Assembly (NCBI GenBank): GCA_033063855.1
Contig: CP093831.1
Span: 12,648,001-12,712,000 of the forward strand
DNA length: 64,000 nt
DNA from: Smittia aterrima
Taxonomy: Eukaryota > Arthropoda > Insecta > Diptera > Chironomidae
Direction of reading: 5' to 3'
Of the stretch, positions 58,301 through 64,000 are shown piece by piece. The notes beneath the pieces are model-generated. The model saw nothing but the letters and a program-made list of their open reading frames with translations, was not told the origin of the DNA and made no database searches. Each line of letters opens with the position of its first letter. Positions within the stretch are counted from its first letter, which is position 1. The translations under genes and the position numbers were made by a program.

Positions 58301-61300
58301 GAATTTAAACAAGGGTGAAGACTTAAGTGGATTCGCCGAAAGAAGAAAAGTCTTAACCACAAGGCAACCAACATGTTGAATCTTCTGAAATTTATTTTTA
58401 TTATTTTTCTCTACTCGCTCGAGTGATGGGATGATGATGTGAAGCTCGTAAGCCCGTTGACCCGAGAAGAAGCCTTTTCAAATACATAATCAAAAGTCAA
58501 TCGCTGAAAAAAGCTTCCACTCTTATCTCCTCGCTGCAAAATAAAACGAAGAAGAAACCGTTGACGTTTTCAATATCGTGCTGGCAGTGGAAAGATTTCG
58601 ATTGATTTATTTTTAGGAGCGATATAAATGATGACTGTTTTTGCGATGTCACCGACGTGAAATATATTTATGAGAAACATACATAAGATGAAAGGGAGGA
58701 GGAAGCCGAGCTACATGTAAACAAATTTTTCTGATGTCGAAGCCATGGGAAGATATTTCCTTTGATACTTCAAACTCTTAGTGAAATGACTTTATCATCT
58801 TAGAGAATCTTTTTGATTGAGCGGCCATAATCAACTATGATGGTCTTTTCAAAGCTTTTCAAAAGAAAAAAGTCTTGAATTGGAGATAAAAGTTCGATGG
58901 TGTGTTGACGATAACTTAATTAATTCAAAGTTTCCACAAAGAGCTTTTTCGACGACTTCTCGATGAGCAGGGAGAGGACTGAGAGTGAAACATGAAGAGG
59001 TCATGAATGAAATGTTAATCTTACATCAAGGATTCCTTTCTTCTTCGAGACTGACATAATGAACATGACATGGGCGAAACAAAATGATAAATGATGATGC
59101 TGGTAAATTTGATGTTGATAAATGAGATTTTTATTTTTATCGTCTCCTATTAAGGGTCAACTTCTTATTTCATTCACGCCCTCTCCCTCTCTCTTCGAAA
59201 ATGCCTTCCCGGAAAAAGGAAGAGCGATCTTGAAATTGTTTTCACAACAGTCTTTCCGATTGTTGATGTGGAAATGTGATATCACTAATGATTTGGAAGG
59301 GCTATGGTCGAGAAATTTCGATGTGACATTAATCTGGCGAGAAAATCCAAAGACAAACAAACAAACAATTCGAGTTCGGAGAATATGACGACGGTTCGCA
59401 ATCTTTAATTTAACCTTCGGCAGTCCTATTGACTTGGTTACTGGAGCGATGAGGGAAATTCAATATAATGCCGTTCGATATTGTTTTCCCATCTTCTTCT
59501 TCTTAGCTTTCTCATCCGTTCGATGTTACAGCTTTCGAGGTGTAATTACAGCAAAAGCTTCAGTGCACTTGATTTATTGACACTTCTGTCTTGGCTTTAT
59601 TTGAGATTTATTCAATTCTCGACTTGAAACTTGCATTAAATTATGAATAAAACATGAGAATCTTCAAGCATTTAAAAGCCGAGAAGTAAGAACATGCTTG
59701 CTCAGCTCTTCGCTTATCTGAAGTGTGTCTGAACTCATCTGCTAAACGTCTTTTGTGTTAAAGCAATCTTGAAACAGAAGATTGTTGTAAATTATTGAAA
59801 TACCGGTTCAAAAACATTCTCAAATTTCGAAAGAAACTATTTTTATTTACAAGAAAATTTAATCACTGCCGAGTTTGCTAATGAAAACGAGAAGAAGCTC
59901 TCTCCTGAAAATTTCCTGCAAGGCAAAAGTTTAAGTCAAACTTCAGAACTTTTGTGTTAAAGTTTCTTTTGTTGAATGTCATAGTTTTATTTGATTATGC
60001 ATTTTCCATCTCTAGAGTGATTTAACAAAATTAACAACAATTTTATGACGAGAAGAAATCAAGACAATTTAACAATTTAATTAAATAGCATTACGAAAGG
60101 AGAAGTCTCTAGGGATGAGCGTCTTGAGTTGAGAACAATAGATGAAATCAAAATAAAGACTCAAGGTAGAGACTCAAGACAACTCAACCCTAAATAAAAC
60201 TTATTCCATTCGAAACAGTTGTTTCCGTTCATGAGAAGAGTTCTTTTTTTATTCAAGCAGATTCAATCTTGAGATTCAATAAAAGATAAAAAAAAATCTC
60301 TATGCCAACTCTCCTTAGACACCGTAAACAGTTTTCTGTTGATTTTTTATCTTCAGTCAGAGCCGACACAGAAAGGATTCAGCGATGTCTGTAAAAATTC
60401 AATTTCATGCCAATTGAGTCTGCAAATTGCAAAACCAACTTGCAAACTTTATTGATTTGTTGAAATGAAAAGCTGGATCAAAAATCAATTCAAGTTCCAA
60501 TCAGTATTTTGTGGATTTGGTCATTCCAGTCGAGGCAACAATAATTCTCCGTTGCGAGCGGAGGCTCTGCGGTTTGATAATAACTTTGTTAGATATGCCA
60601 CTGAACTGATATGAACGAGGGAGTGGACGAGATGAAACTCTGATACGAAATATTTATACAATTCTCGATATGAAATTTGTTTCAACTCGAAACTTTTTAT
60701 TCTCAAAGCGAGTGAGCAAATATATTTATGCGCGAGTGCTTAATCGATAAAAATTTCTCCCTTTTTGAAATTAGGCGCCTCCTATTCACACGAATCTATC
60801 AAATTTGCATTAATAAGTGATTGCAAACGGGTCCCGAATAATGATTTAAACATAAATTCAATTATTTCATTATGTCGCATGACTAGTTAACTCCAATGAT
60901 TTCAACAATTTTGAAAACTTGTACAAAACGAACTTAAGCGGCAAACTAACTAATGACGTTCGTATTTCAAATGTTTAAAGCATCATCGCCATCTCATTAC
61001 AAATAGATTAACATTCTTCATTCATGATAAGTATTAAAGATTATTAATTAAGGGTCCTCAACAACATTTTAATTCCATCTCGATTAATGACGGTTAATTA
61101 GCGTTATTTGGTTATTTAGCAAAAAAAAATTTGTAGAGAAAATTTTGTTTCTTAGAAACAACAAACATCGGATATTTTTAACAACAATCTTGTTCATCTC
61201 GACTTTCTCATTCGTAATGATGTCTTGAGTGATTTTTGATTAATAAAAATCTTCTTTTTGATTTCAATTTTATTTTATGCAGAAGAAACAAAAGAGACTC

Positions 61301-61404
61301 GACTTCTCAAGTGGCTTCTCGACGTTCGAATTCATCAGCGTATCGCTCGCTTTCGCACCGTCAACATCACAAGTGATTTCATCGTCTCCCGACTTGAGCA
61401 AATG
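55390..61404. other. 6 kb gene-poor stretch
   Basis: AT-rich DNA upstream of the lipase and downstream of the scaffold gene, whose 3' UTR should occupy its right end. No coding exon is supportable. One SINE-like segment near 58.3 kb is listed separately. Confidence 0.45.
58195..58375 (-). mobile_element. Possible tRNA-derived SINE-like remnant
   Basis: On the minus strand, GGTTGCCTTGTGGTTAAGA (about 58370-58352) resembles a tRNA-type A box. Some 20 nt further on, TTCGGCGAATCC (58340-58329) resembles a B box, and a more GC-rich body follows. The order and spacing fit an RNA polymerase III promoter, but neither box is perfect and I see no second copy in the window. Confidence 0.25.
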
Positions 61405-64000
61405 TTAAGGCGAGAACACTCTCAAGCTCCTTAAGAGCGTTGCTAAGACATTCGCTAAGCAATTAGCGTTCAAAGCAAGTTGACCTGCGCCTAATTGTCC
61501 AACGGGAACGCAAACCATTTCCCTAAAGCTCGATGCTACATCATGGATTTTCAAAACAATGTTTCTTGTTTGAAGCGGGGCAGACGTGAATCGTACTAAA
61601 TCTTGTGCGAGTTCTGTAATTCTCCGAAGTGCTGTTAAGCAAGCTGTCAAATGTTCCGGCAGATTCTTCGCTGCGTTATCTGACATCGCAATGACTAATA
61701 GTTTCGATGCTGTCACAAGTCTCAGTGAGACGTCTGTAAGCTCATCCTTCGAACGTTGAAATTTATCTTCGTCTATTTCCGATCCACCTCCCGCACTTTG
61801 CGCATCGGAGCACATTACAGCCACTTGGTCGAGCTTCACCAATAATCCCGACATTGCCATGTTCGTCTTCGACATAAGAGTCGCCACATTGATTACATGG
61901 CCATTCTTGTTCGATAGTTGAGGACTTCCGGGTACTTGCAAATGATTGCATGGTTTACGATTGAGTTGCGGTGAACAAAGAACAGACAAAGGAGTTTTAT
62001 CACTGCTATTTAGTGAATATCCATTCGCCTGTTGGCGATTCATTGACGATGGAGATAATGGATTAATTCCGCTGCCCATCGCATTATTGAAATTAAACAT
62101 ATTTCGATCACACTCTCTCATTGTGTTATAATGTCGATGCTGGAAATGCGGTGAGCCAATGTTTCTTATCGGCGATGAGTTAGCACTGTTCGTTTTAAAC
62201 ATCGGTAATGGACTCTTTATCGATGGCGATCCATTTGGTGAGTTTGGAAAAAACGTTGGTTTGGCTGGAATTGGCGGTAGAGGAGGTTTACGAAGTGTAT
62301 CGGTTGCTGGTGGTGATTTTTCATTGACCCTTGGCGGGAGCGATGGTGGATTTATGTTGTCGGTATTGTTATACAAACTATAAGCTCCATAGTTGTGAAT
62401 CATTCGAACAGGAGAGTTGAGTTTCAATTGAAGCTCAGCGCTTTTCGGAGGACGGTCTGGCACTTTCCCACATGTGTGACCATTTAATGTTCGTTTCGGT
62501 GGCAGTTTTAACGACTCATTATCATCACTGCTGCTAATGTTTCCGTTCATATACGAACCGTTCATGCCTGGGGGTTTCGAGGAGTAATTGAATTGTCCTT
62601 TTCGGTCAACCGTTGCGTATTCGACAGTTTGATGACCGTTAGAGAACATCAAGACTTTATTCTTGACATTGTTCTCTGGCGTTCCTGGGCCTTCTTCAAT
62701 TACAATCGGCTGCTGATTGCTGTGCAAATGGTCACAAAAGTTCATAAGTCCATGATGGTTATCATAAAAGCTGTTACAGTTCTGAATCTCTCGATTGGGT
62801 TTTGGTAATGGCACTGGTTTGAGGGATGGTGCTTGAGGCTTAACATGCTGTGCGGGTTTCACATTTATCGACGTAGGCTTTGGTTGAACACTTGACGACA
62901 ATATTGTTTGGTCAGACACTGATTTTGGTGGAGGCGGAATGATGAACGACATAATTTCTTCGGGCGTTAGTTCAATTGCAGGAGTGACGATCTTTGTCGG
63001 GGGCTCAATAGTTACCTTCTTGAGAAACTCTTCAAGATCTCGATTGTTGCTCGCTTGCCTTTTCTGACTTCCGTCGACATCGTCAAAACCAGATGGCGGA
63101 GCGTTCAATACGCTGTTGGGAATGTCGAGCTCATCAGGTGTCTGCGGGGGTGGAATCGTCGTTAGATCAATAAGATCCGGATCAGTTTCGATGAAGTCAT
63201 CGCCAAGTTCAAAGCCATACAACTCAGCGAGTTTCTTCGCAGCTAAATCTTGATCTGAGTTATTGTCTTTACAGCTCGCTTCCTTTAACTGTCGTAAATA
63301 TTCTCGAAGGTTATTATCTTTCGAATCACCAAGAGCATCGGGGCTGTGTAAGCCGAAGCTCGTTCGAATTTGTTTGAATGTCTTCTGAGTACTCGGAACT
63401 CTCAATTGATTTGAGTTAATATTTGATTGATTATTCGTACCGTTGCCGTTGCTATTTCTATGAATTGGAGAGCTATTTGGAGTGTAGAGAGATTCGGAAT
63501 CGCAATCGCTTGAATCATTTCCAAGAGCTTGAAGATCGCTGATGATTTGACTGAGACCGTTAAGTCGTCGTTGAACTTTGGGAGTGTTCGTGACGGATGA
63601 TGGTGCCGTGCTTGTGTCACAAGTAGTGCTGCTTCCATTCGATCGGCAATCGAATGGCGTATAGATAGAATTTAATCCGCTGTTGATTCCATTCAAGTCG
63701 TTTTTTATTGTCTCGGCAAGGAGTGTCAATGAGTCACTGTGCTTGAGAACGCCAGGCGGAGGAGCTGGGGAATTAGCATCAGACTGTTTATAGCTCGATG
63801 AGCTTTCGGTGTCGCTTTCAACATCAACTGAAGTCTCACGCCAGTCGTTTGCAGTTCCGTTTCGTCTTGGGAATCCATTCTCATCGTTCTCATTCAAATA
63901 TTTTTGAGAGTTCTCAACCATTTTTTGCATTTCCGCCACACGTCGCAAAACTTCATTATTCTTCGCTTCAACGAACGTCGTAAGTTTCTGTTGCGGAAAA
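61405..64000 (-). CDS. Large scaffold/adaptor protein, C-terminal part (possibly FRMPD-like); runs off the window
   Basis: The minus-strand frame is open from the window edge to a stop at 61405-61407, at least 864 codons without an intron; the N-terminus lies outside. Order seen: a basic coiled segment (FVEAKNNEVLRRVAEMQKM), a long Ser/Asn-rich low-complexity region, an acidic helix with LAELYGFELGDDFIE and DLIDLTTIPPPQTPDEL, several proline-rich SH3/WW-type ligands (IIPPPP, PPLPPIPAKP, SLPPR), and a C-terminal ~150-residue helical region (LLVKLDQVAVMCSDAQ ... LRRITELAQDLVRF ... VLATLLRSLRVFSP). The last looks like a helical-bundle adhesion or targeting domain. A cytoplasmic junction, synaptic or adhesion scaffold is likely. 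A FERM-PDZ (FRMPD) protein is my first guess, but the diagnostic domains are off the edge. Confidence 0.7.
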   Translation of the reverse strand, partial: FPQQKLTTFVEAKNNEVLRRVAEMQKMVENSQKYLNENDENGFPRRNGTANDWRETSVDVESDTESSSSYKQSDANSPAPPPGVLKHSDSLTLLAETIKNDLNGINSGLNSIYTPFDCRSNGSSTTCDTSTAPSSVTNTPKVQRRLNGLSQIISDLQALGNDSSDCDSESLYTPNSSPIHRNSNGNGTNNQSNINSNQLRVPSTQKTFKQIRTSFGLHSPDALGDSKDNNLREYLRQLKEASCKDNNSDQDLAAKKLAELYGFELGDDFIETDPDLIDLTTIPPPQTPDELDIPNSVLNAPPSGFDDVDGSQKRQASNNRDLEEFLKKVTIEPPTKIVTPAIELTPEEIMSFIIPPPPKSVSDQTILSSSVQPKPTSINVKPAQHVKPQAPSLKPVPLPKPNREIQNCNSFYDNHHGLMNFCDHLHSNQQPIVIEEGPGTPENNVKNKVLMFSNGHQTVEYATVDRKGQFNYSSKPPGMNGSYMNGNISSSDDNESLKLPPKRTLNGHTCGKVPDRPPKSAELQLKLNSPVRMIHNYGAYSLYNNTDNINPPSLPPRVNEKSPPATDTLRKPPLPPIPAKPTFFPNSPNGSPSIKSPLPMFKTNSANSSPIRNIGSPHFQHRHYNTMRECDRNMFNFNNAMGSGINPLSPSSMNRQQANGYSLNSSDKTPLSVLCSPQLNRKPCNHLQVPGSPQLSNKNGHVINVATLMSKTNMAMSGLLVKLDQVAVMCSDAQSAGGGSEIDEDKFQRSKDELTDVSLRLVTASKLLVIAMSDNAAKNLPEHLTACLTALRRITELAQDLVRFTSAPLQTRNIVLKIHDVASSFREMVCVPVGQLGAGQLALNANCLANVLATLLRSLRVFSP

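Noticed and set aside
1..64000. CRISPR arrays, rRNA, intact tRNA genes, bacterial operons
   Set aside because: Looked for and not seen; the window is spliced eukaryotic DNA throughout.

Overview
This is animal nuclear DNA, most likely from an insect and plausibly a nematoceran fly (midge or mosquito type). It is AT-rich, most introns are only 53-65 nt with GT-AG borders, and the genes are spliced metazoan ones: a choline transporter-like protein, Mediator subunit 12, a FHIP2-type Hook adaptor, BLOC1S3, Asterix, TOM5, an acid lipase and an insect-style tandem acyl-CoA ligase family. I cannot name the species from sequence alone. All gene models were built by hand from reading frames, splice sites and phase arithmetic; in every multi-exon model the exon lengths sum to whole codons.

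Region 1 (1-20.8 kb): a choline transporter-like gene (Ctl2/SLC44 type, + strand, 1652-16016) is split by an 11.1 kb intron. Five acyl-CoA ligase genes (here A-E; luciferase/4-coumarate-CoA-ligase superfamily) lie antisense inside that intron, and two more (F, G) follow just beyond the host gene. The host has two exons (4a, 4b) that phase forces to be mutually exclusive. The ligases are mosaics of each other exon by exon, and a truncated eighth copy lies between F and G.

Region 2 (21.4-23 kb): a nine-exon gene for a secreted, Asp-rich protein. All eight introns are phase 1 and several microexons encode little more than acidic runs. I do not recognise the family; it is the best candidate here for something undescribed.

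Region 3 (25.3-38.9 kb): a compact housekeeping block: BLOC1S3 (-), a C20orf27/ADISSP homologue (+), MED12/kohtalo (-), FHIP2 (+) and Asterix/WDR83OS (-). Neighbours are alternately head-to-head, with 357 and 420 bp between start codons, and tail-to-tail with interlocking poly(A) signals.

Region 4 (39-64 kb): gene-poor DNA with a small uncharacterised coiled-coil gene (44.3-45.0 kb), a 51-codon TOM5 gene, a complete secreted acid-lipase gene (54.1-55.4 kb), and the 3' part of a large scaffold-protein gene running off the right edge. The long gaps hold no open frame I would defend, apart from one faint tRNA-derived SINE-like stretch near 58.3 kb.
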